Shown here: positions 21,301 to 28,400 of the stretch, piece after piece
Position numbering within the stretch: the stretch's first letter is position 1
Layout of the letters: each line of letters opens with the position of its first letter
Assembly: GCA_002787815.1 (NCBI GenBank)
Contig: PCUY01000016.1
Coordinates: 89,802-153,801, forward strand
DNA: 64,000 nucleotides
Direction: 5' to 3'
DNA from: Bacteroidetes bacterium CG12_big_fil_rev_8_21_14_0_65_60_17
GTDB taxonomy: Bacteria > Bacteroidota > Rhodothermia > Rhodothermales > UBA10348
Notes under the pieces: model-generated
Seen by the model: only the letters and a program-made list of their open reading frames with translations
The model's database searches: none
What the model was told of the DNA's origin: nothing
Made by a program: the position numbers and the translations under genes

Positions 21301-23136
21301 CGAAGCAACCTGACCGGGTGGTTCATAGAACACCTGCAGCTTGAAGTCTTCCGGCTGGATCCCACTGCCTGGCAGGCGGTAGATGTTGCGCATTTCAAGG
21401 TACCACGCAGCCGGATTGAAGCCGGCCTCCAACGCAGGTTGACGCATTTGGACGGGACGCAGAAGCTTCAGGACAATTTTGGCCTCGTTCTGACCACCGT
21501 CAGAGCCACCCGTATCGGTCGAGAAGTCTCCAATAGTGAATGTCTGGCCCGCCGCCCGGTAGCGGAAGGAAACCGCGAGCGCTTCACTCTCCTGTATGCG
21601 TTGGCGCAGTGAGACGTAGCCGAGTACTTCATCGATAGTATAATCGCGCCCTTCCTGCAATCGTTTGAACTTGCCAACCTGGAAGTCGGAAGCGGACATG
21701 TCCTTTACATTCTCCAGGTAGGAAGATGGCGATGCATTGCCATCCCGGAATTCGGTGTCGACTTCACCCCCGTCACTGTAGTCATACTGGTCCCTGTCGG
21801 GGGATGGAAGGATCGCGGCAGTGAATTGATTGGCCTGATCCAGGAGTTCGCGCGGTTCTCCGAGGTCCACAACCGCAACAGCTTGGCGCACATTCTCTTC
21901 CTCAGGCTGCGTGGGCATCAGTTTCCAGACTTCGATCTCCGTGATGCGCTCGAAGTTGTTGGCTACGCGGATGTTGGGCGGATCGGAGAGGGCATCTTCC
22001 CAGCGATTCCGGAAGTAATAGCCGAGAAAGAAGTGTACGGCTTCGTCGTAGTCGGTAGGCTGCAGGTCGAACTCGGTCGATTCCGATCCGCCATCAATAT
22101 CGAGGCTGTTGGCTTGGCCCTCCTGCTGCGACATCACCGTAGTCAGACGTATGCCACCCAGCTGCAGCTCGCTTTTTATTCCGAACAGGCTTTGACCACC
22201 CCGGATCAGGGATGACGAAGTCTGCAGGTTCACGTTGCCGGCCTCGATGGATTGAATTATTTCATCCTCATAGCCCGTGTACTCGAGGCGTAACTGGTTC
22301 TGGAAATCGAACTGGTTGCTGGAGTCATACTTGACGTTGATCCGGAGTTTGTCACCAATGGTGCCCGTAATTCCAAGGCTCAGATCCTGTCTGAACTGGG
22401 GATCGAGTTGGGCAGAGCGACCGGTGACGGACACCTGCTGATCGTTTTTCAGGTAATCAAATCCGGCAGCAATGTCAGCCGTGCCGTTGACCCGCAGGTC
22501 TACCTCGGGTTTTCCAAAGATGGTAGTGAATGCACTTTGTCGTCCACCCGGGACGACCACATTGATACCTACTCCTCCACGGTTCTGACGCTGCCGGGCA
22601 CGCTCACGTGCAACAATGAGCGTTCGCCAATTCTGGTCCAGATCATACCCGAGACGTGCATCCCTGTAGCGGTCAAAATCCAGGTAAATGGGAAAGCGGA
22701 CTTCCGTTTCTCCTACCTTTTCCTTCGGGCGGTAGGCCAGTGCCGTTGAATCGAATTCGATTTCGTGCCGCCAGACCCGCCCCATCGGAACGAAAAAAGG
22801 CCGTGTATCCCGTGGGAAGACCGACGATGACGGCAACTCGCCCTGCCACCGCCGGATATACTGCATGACGCGGCCTGAATCCGGAAAAACAAGAACAATG
22901 GAGTCGGCGATCAGGCTGTCAGGAATGGGCTCAGTCAGCGATACCCGTACCGAGTCCGTGTCCGAGCGCGTAAAGAACAAAGCTTCACTCCGGAGCAACT
23001 GCACATCGGAGTGTGTGGATGCGGCGCTGACCAGGACCATGGACACGATGAACAGGGCAACGATACCTGTCAATACGCTGCGCGTCCGTGACGAGCCGCC
23101 ATGCGGATAATCTGTTCTTACGGGTGTATCGGGCAC
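15325..23136 (-). CDS. sprA: Type IX secretion translocon protein SprA
   Basis: Giant outer-membrane beta-barrel, 2,603 residues, which forms the protein-conducting channel of the type IX secretion system (also called Sov; required for gliding in Flavobacterium). Visible features are an N-terminal membrane/signal segment (about residues 22-42), long repeated beta-rich segments with many alternating polar/aromatic strands, and the SprA-type phrases FGIKSELQLGGIRLTTVMSQQEG, GSYKGSVKAFYDLRAFSGVVPGS and DDFEGFENTFPLTQPGSW. Length matches the usual 2,300-2,600. It is monocistronic or followed by lipB. A cargo with a type IX sorting domain is encoded at 41321-42775. Confidence 0.95.
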   Translation of the reverse strand: MPDTPVRTDYPHGGSSRTRSVLTGIVALFIVSMVLVSAASTHSDVQLLRSEALFFTRSDTDSVRVSLTEPIPDSLIADSIVLVFPDSGRVMQYIRRWQGELPSSSVFPRDTRPFFVPMGRVWRHEIEFDSTALAYRPKEKVGETEVRFPIYLDFDRYRDARLGYDLDQNWRTLIVARERARQRQNRGGVGINVVVPGGRQSAFTTIFGKPEVDLRVNGTADIAAGFDYLKNDQQVSVTGRSAQLDPQFRQDLSLGITGTIGDKLRINVKYDSSNQFDFQNQLRLEYTGYEDEIIQSIEAGNVNLQTSSSLIRGGQSLFGIKSELQLGGIRLTTVMSQQEGQANSLDIDGGSESTEFDLQPTDYDEAVHFFLGYYFRNRWEDALSDPPNIRVANNFERITEIEVWKLMPTQPEEENVRQAVAVVDLGEPRELLDQANQFTAAILPSPDRDQYDYSDGGEVDTEFRDGNASPSSYLENVKDMSASDFQVGKFKRLQEGRDYTIDEVLGYVSLRQRIQESEALAVSFRYRAAGQTFTIGDFSTDTGGSDGGQNEAKIVLKLLRPVQMRQPALEAGFNPAAWYLEMRNIYRLPGSGIQPEDFKLQVFYEPPGQVASKTLPGAGGTQTALQIMGLDRVNENAALSPDDQFDFLVNYTILPGEGRLIFPFLEPFAGRIDQVIQAGPGSPEAKQQVSDLLAYDNLYTQKKANALRDTQHNVYAIRGSYKGSVKAFYDLRAFSGVVPGSIRVTSGGTPLAEGTDFVADYSGTGSVQIVNPAFLTAGRDINIEFEQNSFFNVQKKTLLGLRAEYERSEKLSLGSTVMSLKEKSPIDKFRIGEEPISNTIWGVDGAIRLEPRWMTQTIDRIPLLQTREPSSIQLSGEFAQLRPNHTETVAFSRTRDNLRGQGRDFARDELNGTSYIDDFEGFENTFPLTQPGSWSLASAPDSIGVIDRFGITRSSLNDSLRTAWRGAFGWYRVNANILREVPAIAQNVDAIRIFRIDEVFPNRDTRAEIDPTLETFDLYFNPHMRGPYNYTQELRRFLDNPKDTWGGMVQRLPDGFTDFSLKNIDFVEFIFQAFPENTSNDPGRDAKLYLDLGTISEDVLPDGRLNNEDGLSTSNISEAGFQEWGRSPTGTQNNVVDLDDGTNRTEDLGLDGLSSVNAADYPDFATEQVHFSDFLESLDQNDPDPRYRAEVARAFADPSGDDYHYFGNSQYFDNPEFFPDRATFQQRFTRYFSGHELNAFETQNKLATNTSVRRGNSRFPDSEDLNRNSTVDTENSYFQYEIPLSRRALDSLAVPAQVDDFVVGEIKGEDGGSTGWFQVRIPVQQFTRRVGDIQDFTKMESIRIWTTGHEVPITLRLASLELVGSQWQKSDRITLEHDTPFDTTFSETRLTVSSINNEENADIYAPPLGAVVSQSRLASGLAQNAREQSLVLRVENLLPGSQRGIFKTQANNLDLLKYSNLRMFVHAHGILADGRELATLPVEEARSKARLFVRIGANESNDYYEYEQPLTPSSETAGSPEVLWQTSTDFQGMIQDLGSMNIELGALNQLKVARDDAAFPLDSVFYNALGDTLRSSAVPDASLFAPPGTRLGIKGTPSLGKVNTIVIGIRNPADSTSTAFEDILQDITIWVNELRVAGYDETNGWAGLATADIKLADVGRVKANINRQTDGFGSLSSSLGERDQTDVDNWSVTTELNANKLIPDRYGWRLPVNIQVQSNTATPRFSPTRGDVRLDEILSQIDGREDLTPEERNDLKQNALESAQTHTFNRSLSTRLSKTNSRSRLLRNTMDGVTLSLSQARSDGRSPTQSLNDSWRWSQTTSYRFSTRKVKTVRPLFFLDPVPVLGLLGDLNLNYMPSNITTSASFSRSFTQSRERPRVSPTDTVSTPLDVRFPTRENHTFTTKRDFGFQYNPFTFLNFSFDQSTNQNLNAAGVDTTFSVVLSDTTFRGVSIEDALASGLIDSTQAQSAFETTRLDVVNGTSVIGDFLGGSASPRTERHSQQVTASFRPRLQRIRFLNWLQLQDISYGAQYDWQNGAVGRNTGASIRNSVTARSGVSIRFQELFRKISYYEELENAQKKYVSARQAQRRRKEQERARSNHAGEEDEETSAQRQNALKDDEDDLGVGDRVKSVGRRTVLAVTGVRDFNISYTGTRSSQSSNVGTPVLDENGNVVDVSAKYGFFDALRGNGPSLGYRFGLDRQIDISQRLIDPSLQVSDQLTDNDRFQGRTTLNPSQALTINLNWNLEFQNGKTFTFQPQIDNATQAFLGVDTTLTEQGTNKASVWAFGSDYLDLFNAQLRAFSEDLAATGEDDPVIVPDANGDGRVVLTNSSVVQDFRTAYIRNQGTVDNKNLVPFPRPSWTVSYSGLGKFPVLRRLVQNASVRHGYSADYSSDFRTNTSFTSNDTLNTVDLGGRRIQSRIEPFQAGNIRVNERFSPMVGLDLSWKRQIQTTINWNKSNAFSLSTANFEVSESRTNEVSMTFGYQKTGLKLPFMSGKRLENRLSFNLTLSRSNTSDERLRLRRALEQALGDPDFVPSDALQGDNISLVTAHTRTSVTPKLAYQFSNRVSADFTLKYEKFDSEDSRQPSSVNINGAFNIRVSISN

Positions 23137-23328
23137 AGTGCGGCTTTGCCGTACAACGGGTCGGTACGGCTTGGTGACTGAATTACTGATTCAACGGATC
23201 TCGGAAACAGTAGCTGGAGGTTCGATACACGCGGGAGAATGGCTCGTAGAGGGTCGGATACACGGCACCAAAATATTTGTTCTGCATCAGACATGCAGTG
23301 CAGAAAGACATCCATTGTACAATAAACA

Positions 23329-24480
23329 TCACCGGGGCTCAGTCCACCGGGTCTCAACAGGGAGGCCCGCCGCCCGGACGTTGTCAAAAAACGTTCGAAG
23401 GGGGACGATCTGCTCGGGGGGGCACACGCCGCCACCCGGTACAGCTCCCGACGCCAACTGAAGGGCAATCGTAGCGGCGGTAATTGATGTACAGCGGCGA
23501 ATTGCTGTCATGTTCCGCTCGCGGTCGAACTGTTGGATCATTTCATACACAAGTTCGGCATCCTGTCCATCCTTGTGGCCAAAAACTGAAATGCGGACAA
23601 GCACAGCATCTTCGTACGCACCACCGAGGCGCTGTTTGAGCCTCCTCGTCAACACATCGCGGTACGTCAGGTGCGACTGCACATCGATGATTTTCTGTTC
23701 GGCAAATCCGAGTGCGAGCAGAAACTGCATGTTCCGGGCGTGGCCCGGCCAGCGAATGCTCTTGTGATCGATGGTTTTGAGCGACGGGCCCGCTACCTCA
23801 CAGATCGTCTTCAGGAGGCCGGCCGTGTGAAACGCCTCCATGTCACTGAACGGCTCGGAAAACGAAATGTCCTCAATTCCAGTCAATGGAGAGGTGGACA
23901 ACTTCTGTCCTTCCTCCATGTACTCGACGGGTAGCGTATAGTCGTCGACAAGTTTTTCTGCCGACCATGAAATGCGAAAATTGAAGGGGGGCTCCGGCTC
24001 GAGCGGGACGTCACCGACGCGCAGGTGGGCACGGATGGGTTCGTCGAACTGTCTGATGGCATGAAGGCACAGCATATTCGACAGGCCGGGATCCAGACCA
24101 CAATTGGGTACGACCCACAAACTTTTTTCAGCTGCCCGTTCCGACAGATGGTACTCCTTTTCAAGGACAGGTGCACTGCTGCCGAGATCGCAGAAGTGGC
24201 TGCCTGACGTGAGTGCAATTCGAGCCAACTTCGGATAGAGGGCCGGGTCCGTCGCCCCAATAACACAGTTGCTGTCTTCCAGTATCGATGCCATGGTGCG
24301 CTCATCACGTGCGTCGACCTGGAAAGAGCGCAGCTTGGGACTGTCCAGGCGATTGTGCAGGCTCTGAAGACTCCGGGTGTGGGCATCACATACCCGTACC
24401 ACGGTTACTTCTTCGTGACCAATGAGCTCCTGGGCAATTGCCGAGCCCATATGGCCTGCTCCGATGATGGAAATTCTCAT
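23329..24480 (-). CDS. Saccharopine dehydrogenase-like oxidoreductase (copy 1)
   Basis: NAD(P)-dependent enzyme of the saccharopine dehydrogenase/lysine dehydrogenase-like family, about 383 residues. The Rossmann motif IIGAGHMGSAIAQEL is at the N-terminus, with VPNCGLDPGLSNML in the middle, WPGHARNMQFLLALGF, and a C-terminal GGVCPPEQIVP. Substrate is uncertain: lysine, saccharopine or another amino-acid derivative are family possibilities. A clear paralogue lies at 32808-33947. ATG 24480 starts directly at the Rossmann strand. Confidence 0.85.
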   Translation of the reverse strand: MRISIIGAGHMGSAIAQELIGHEEVTVVRVCDAHTRSLQSLHNRLDSPKLRSFQVDARDERTMASILEDSNCVIGATDPALYPKLARIALTSGSHFCDLGSSAPVLEKEYHLSERAAEKSLWVVPNCGLDPGLSNMLCLHAIRQFDEPIRAHLRVGDVPLEPEPPFNFRISWSAEKLVDDYTLPVEYMEEGQKLSTSPLTGIEDISFSEPFSDMEAFHTAGLLKTICEVAGPSLKTIDHKSIRWPGHARNMQFLLALGFAEQKIIDVQSHLTYRDVLTRRLKQRLGGAYEDAVLVRISVFGHKDGQDAELVYEMIQQFDRERNMTAIRRCTSITAATIALQLASGAVPGGGVCPPEQIVPLRTFFDNVRAAGLPVETRWTEPR

Positions 24481-24543
24481 GTCCTGCCGTCTTGCCTGAT
24501 GAATGGGCAAGATACGCATTCAGACAGCGCGACCTATATTCCA

Positions 24544-25779
24544 ATGACACAAAGACGCGCACCATCGGGGCAAACCATCGTGAATTCATATCGTGGGACA
24601 ATCGGCATTCTGACCGGGGGAGGAGACGTACCCGGTCTCAATCCGGCCATTCGGGCCATTACCATCCGGGCCATCCGGGAAGGGTACCGGGTTGTCGGAA
24701 TCCGGCGCGGATGGGCTGGGCTGGTCGACTATATTCCAAACGCCGATGCCGACAACTCGGACAACATCCGCCTGCTGACGGAAGACGTCGTGAATCGGGC
24801 CGGTCGAACAGGCGGAACATTTCTGCACAGTTCCCGCACGCGGCCCAGTCACCTTCCTCTCGCGATGGTGCCCGATCACCTGGCCGATGCGTACAAGGAC
24901 GAGATCAACGATATCACGCCCACCATTCTGTCAAACCTCGAACATATCGGGATTGACATCCTGATTCCCATCGGTGGGGACGATACCCTCTCCTATGGCC
25001 ATCGACTCCACAAGGAGGGCGTACGGGTCACGGCCATTCCGAAGACCATGGACAATGACGTTCCCGGGACAGACTACTGTATCGGGTTCGGCACGTGTGT
25101 CACGCGGACCATTGAAATGGCGCACACACTGCGTACCTCCGCCGGTTCGCACGAGCGCTTTCTGGTGATCGAGGTCTTCGGCCGGTATGCCGGATTCTCC
25201 GCCCTTCTGCCCGCTATGGCCGGGGCCTCTGATCGCTGTATTATTCCGGAGCATCCATTTGACATGGACCGGTTGACCGAACTCATGTGCTATGACCGTT
25301 CGCGGCATCCCAGCAATTACTCGGTCCTGCTCGTTTCGGAAGGGGCGACGATGACACATCAGAGGGAAATGTCCTTCGAGAGCGAGGAGGCCGATCAGTA
25401 TGGGCACCGCAAGCTGGGTGGTATCGGTGACAAGGTGGCGTGGTCCCTGAAGGAAAACTCCCCGAGATGGACCAATGGACGACGCGTAAACGTGGTCAGT
25501 CAACGGCTTGGATATCTGGTGCGATGCGGAGATCCCGATGCACTCGACTCCATAGTGCCCATGGCTTTCGGAAATCTGGCCCTGGATCTTATTCTGGAGG
25601 GCACGTTCGGTCGACTCGTAAGTGTACGGAATGGCACGTATGACAACGTGCCGCTTGATGTTGTCGTCGGTACGAAGAAAGTGGTGGATGTGGAGAAGTA
25701 CTACAACAAGGACCGCCTGCGTCCTTTCTATCACTCCTTCAACCGGCGCCCCATATTCATCATGACTTCCGACATGTAG
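24544..25779 (+). CDS. 6-phosphofructokinase, probably pyrophosphate-dependent
   Basis: Phosphofructokinase-family enzyme of about 411 residues: TGGGDVPGLNPAIRAI at the N-terminus, GGDDT at about residues 144-148, PKTMDNDVPGTD at about 166-177, GRYAGFSA, and a C-terminal QRLGYLVRCGDPD. In this family a Gly at the second position (GGDGS) with a Gly in GTIDND marks ATP use; Asp (GGDD) with Lys (PKT-DND) marks pyrophosphate use. Both positions here are the PPi type, so the prediction is a reversible PPi-dependent enzyme. ATG 24544 begins about 30 residues before the first conserved strand. Confidence 0.9.
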   Translation: MTQRRAPSGQTIVNSYRGTIGILTGGGDVPGLNPAIRAITIRAIREGYRVVGIRRGWAGLVDYIPNADADNSDNIRLLTEDVVNRAGRTGGTFLHSSRTRPSHLPLAMVPDHLADAYKDEINDITPTILSNLEHIGIDILIPIGGDDTLSYGHRLHKEGVRVTAIPKTMDNDVPGTDYCIGFGTCVTRTIEMAHTLRTSAGSHERFLVIEVFGRYAGFSALLPAMAGASDRCIIPEHPFDMDRLTELMCYDRSRHPSNYSVLLVSEGATMTHQREMSFESEEADQYGHRKLGGIGDKVAWSLKENSPRWTNGRRVNVVSQRLGYLVRCGDPDALDSIVPMAFGNLALDLILEGTFGRLVSVRNGTYDNVPLDVVVGTKKVVDVEKYYNKDRLRPFYHSFNRRPIFIMTSDM

Positions 25780-25791
25780 GCCGGAGCGCGC

Positions 25792-27429
25792 TCACCGGGC
25801 TCGGGCTGTCACAAGCGTTGCCAGTCCAATCAGAATCATCAGGAACACGCTGTATGCGGCCGCTGCACCGAAGTCGTATATGCGCAGTTGTGACAGGATC
25901 TCAACCGAGATGGGCCTGTTGTCGAACACATACAGCAGGATGGAGGAGACGAATTCGCCCAGAGCTGTCACGAATGTGAGTAGCGTACCGGCAACTATTC
26001 CGGGGGCGATGACAGGGAGTACGACGCGGCGCAGGGTCATGGCCGTACCGGCACCCAGGTCCATCGAAGCATCGGTCAGGCGGTCATCGTAGGACTCGAG
26101 TGCAGCCGTCGTCGAGCGGACAACGAGTGGAATGTGGCGGATGAAGTATGCCAGCGGCAGCAGCCAGACGGTTCCAGTGAGCGCTTGTCCAGCCGAAAGC
26201 GGGCCCGGCGAATCGAACGTCACAATCAGGTTGATGGCGATGACGGTGCCGGGTATGGCAAACGGAAGGACAGCCAGGAGCCGAACCAGACCGCGGCCGG
26301 GTGTCGTGCCCTTGACAATGAAAAGTGCTGCTGAGACGCCGAAAATGAGGTTGGCGATGGTAGCGAGTGTGGCCATGCGAAGGGAGTTCCCTATCGGTGC
26401 GAATACATCCGCGTCCGCGAAGAGCCCCGTATAGTTCTCCAAGGTGAATGCGGTTGGCAATACCTGGTACGTCCAGCTGCCTTCCTTGACGAATGAGACC
26501 AGTACAATAGTCAAAACAGGCAGGAGCAGGAAAAGGAGCACGCCGCCAGCCGTAAGGACGGCGACAGCCCGCATCCACCCGGAGGTGACGGGTCGGGGCG
26601 GAGCAGGTGTTCCCTTGCCGGTGGCCTCACTTTTGCGACGGCGGTCAAGCTCAAGTCCCGCGAGGAAAAGGAGGCAAATCACCGTGAGCAGTACCGAAAC
26701 GGCGGCCGACATTTCGAGGTCGCCGTTCATTTTGTAATTGTAGATCTGAAGTGTCAAAAAGCGTTCCGTGCCGGCGAACAGCAGTGGTGCCGTGAATGAG
26801 GCCATGGAGATCATGAATACAAGCAGCGCCGATCCGGTCATGGCTGGCCGGAGGTGGGGCAGGGCGACGCTTCGGAACGACTGCCATGCACCGGCGCCGA
26901 GGTCCTCGGCTGCCTCCATCTGGCTACGGTCCAATGTTTTCAATGCCGCCGCACAGAACAGGTAAAAGAAGACGTACATGGAATAGACATGCACCAGCCA
27001 TACGGCCCAGAGACCACCGAAGGAAAACGGTACGTTTTCTAGGCCAAGACCCACCTGGAGTGCGCGCGGAAGCATACCGCTTTCTCCATAGAGGAACAGA
27101 AAGGCGAGAACGCCCACAAGAGGGGGCAGGGCCAACGGCAGGGCTGCGACCGACGTCACAACGCGGCGAAGAGGAAAGTCGAACCGGTGCAACAGCCACG
27201 CCAGCAGCGTGCCAAGTGCACCGGCACCAACTACCGTCCAGAGGGAAATCCAGACCGAATTGAAGAGTGCCTCACGCGTGGCTGTGCCAGCCGGGCCCAG
27301 CAATCGGGATACATTCGAAGGCTTGAGGCCCGTCGAGAATACGGAAATGGTTGGCCAGACGACATAGGCCAGTAGAATGGCCAGGACCAGGCCGCCCATC
27401 CACCAGTTTGTTCGCCGCGACAACAGCAT
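25792..27429 (-). CDS. ABC transporter permease, two-domain iron(III)/thiamine type
   Basis: Inner-membrane permease of 545 residues with about twelve helices. It is a fusion of two binding-protein-dependent permease domains, as in FbpB/ThiP. Both EAA loops are visible: EAAEDLGAGAWQSFRSVALP (about residue 190) and DASMDLGAGTAMTLRRVVLP (about residue 465). The substrate could be ferric iron, thiamine or another small molecule. No ATPase or binding-protein gene is adjacent, which is unusual for this class, so the partners must be elsewhere. Confidence 0.88.
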   Translation of the reverse strand: MLLSRRTNWWMGGLVLAILLAYVVWPTISVFSTGLKPSNVSRLLGPAGTATREALFNSVWISLWTVVGAGALGTLLAWLLHRFDFPLRRVVTSVAALPLALPPLVGVLAFLFLYGESGMLPRALQVGLGLENVPFSFGGLWAVWLVHVYSMYVFFYLFCAAALKTLDRSQMEAAEDLGAGAWQSFRSVALPHLRPAMTGSALLVFMISMASFTAPLLFAGTERFLTLQIYNYKMNGDLEMSAAVSVLLTVICLLFLAGLELDRRRKSEATGKGTPAPPRPVTSGWMRAVAVLTAGGVLLFLLLPVLTIVLVSFVKEGSWTYQVLPTAFTLENYTGLFADADVFAPIGNSLRMATLATIANLIFGVSAALFIVKGTTPGRGLVRLLAVLPFAIPGTVIAINLIVTFDSPGPLSAGQALTGTVWLLPLAYFIRHIPLVVRSTTAALESYDDRLTDASMDLGAGTAMTLRRVVLPVIAPGIVAGTLLTFVTALGEFVSSILLYVFDNRPISVEILSQLRIYDFGAAAAYSVFLMILIGLATLVTARAR

Positions 27430-27443
27430 GCCGAGTGTGGCCG

Positions 27444-28055
27444 TCAGGCTGACACGCGCCCTTCAAGGGCACGGGCCAGCGTGGCCTCGTCGGTATATTC
27501 GAGATCTCCCCCCATGGGAATGCCACGCGCAAGGCGGGAGACGTTCACCCCGAGCGGCGCCAGTAATTTCGTAACGTAGAACGCCGTTGTATCGCCCTCT
27601 ACATTCGGATTGACAGCGAGTATGACCTCGTTCACAGGCCAATCCGAGTCCGGCTCCGATACACGGGCAACCAGTTCACGGATCCGGAGATCTTCGGGGC
27701 CAATCCCGTCGAGGGGGGAAATCACGCCGCCAAGAACGTGGTAGACGCCGTCATATCCGTCCGTTCGCTCAAGCGCTGTCACATCTCCGGGCTCCTCGAC
27801 GACGCAGATCACAGACTTGTTGCGCTTGTTCGATGCACATATCGGGCAGATTTCATGGTCTGTAACATTGAAGCAGACAGTGCAGAAACGGACCCGCTCC
27901 TTGACGGCAATGAGCGCCCGGGCCAGTTCCTCGACCTCGGATCTGGGCATCTTCAGAACGAATGAAGCCAGGCGCCGTGCGGTTTTCCTGCCAATCGAGG
28001 GCAGTTTGGAGAACTGCTCGACGAGGTCTTCGACCGATTCCGAGGTGAACTGCAT
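27444..28055 (-). CDS. recR: Recombination mediator RecR
   Basis: DNA-repair protein acting with RecF/RecO to load RecA at gaps. 203 residues, normal length: helix-hairpin-helix [16 protein letters not shown] (about residues 17-32), C4 zinc finger [16 protein letters not shown] (about 57-72), then a TOPRIM domain beginning [10 protein letters not shown] and ending [20 protein letters not shown]. It overlaps the end of ybaB by one base and completes the widely conserved dnaX-ybaB-recR order. Confidence 0.96.
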   Translation of the reverse strand: MQFTSESVEDLVEQFSKLPSIGRKTARRLASFVLKMPRSEVEELARALIAVKERVRFCTVCFNVTDHEICPICASNKRNKSVICVVEEPGDVTALERTDGYDGVYHVLGGVISPLDGIGPEDLRIRELVARVSEPDSDWPVNEVILAVNPNVEGDTTAFYVTKLLAPLGVNVSRLARGIPMGGDLEYTDEATLARALEGRVSA

Positions 28056-28393
28056 CAGAGTCCGAGCTTTGAGAGATCCATTCCGGGAGGCATCATTCCG
28101 CCGGTGATCTTGGACATTTCCGCTTTGGCCATCTGGGCTGCCTCCTCGAGCGCCTTGTTGACACCGGCCATAATCAGGTCTTCCAGCATCTCGGGATCCT
28201 CTGGGTCGATCACATCCTTCTCGACCTTGATGGCGGTAATACGCTGCTGCCCATTGGCTGTAACCTGTACCATGCCGCCACCGGCCTCGGCAATTACCGT
28301 CTTGGAGGCAAGCAGGTCCTGCATCTCGGACATCTTGCGTTGCATGTCCATTACTTTGCCGAACATATCGGCCATGTTCATATTCTGATCCAT
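28055..28393 (-). CDS. YbaB/EbfC family nucleoid-associated protein
   Basis: Small DNA-binding nucleoid protein of about 112 residues. Typical text: [59 protein letters not shown] and a glycine/methionine-rich C-terminus. It sits between dnaX and recR as in most bacteria. ATG 28393 is chosen because family homology begins there; an upstream in-frame extension would lie inside dnaX. Confidence 0.93.
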   Translation of the reverse strand: MDQNMNMADMFGKVMDMQRKMSEMQDLLASKTVIAEAGGGMVQVTANGQQRITAIKVEKDVIDPEDPEMLEDLIMAGVNKALEEAAQMAKAEMSKITGGMMPPGMDLSKLGL

Positions 28394-28400
28394 AAGGGTA

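Noticed and set aside
23282-23298. CTGCAT-N5-ATGCAG in the sprA upstream region as an operator
   Set aside because: Six-bp arms occur often by chance in 190 bp, and no second copy was found near related genes.
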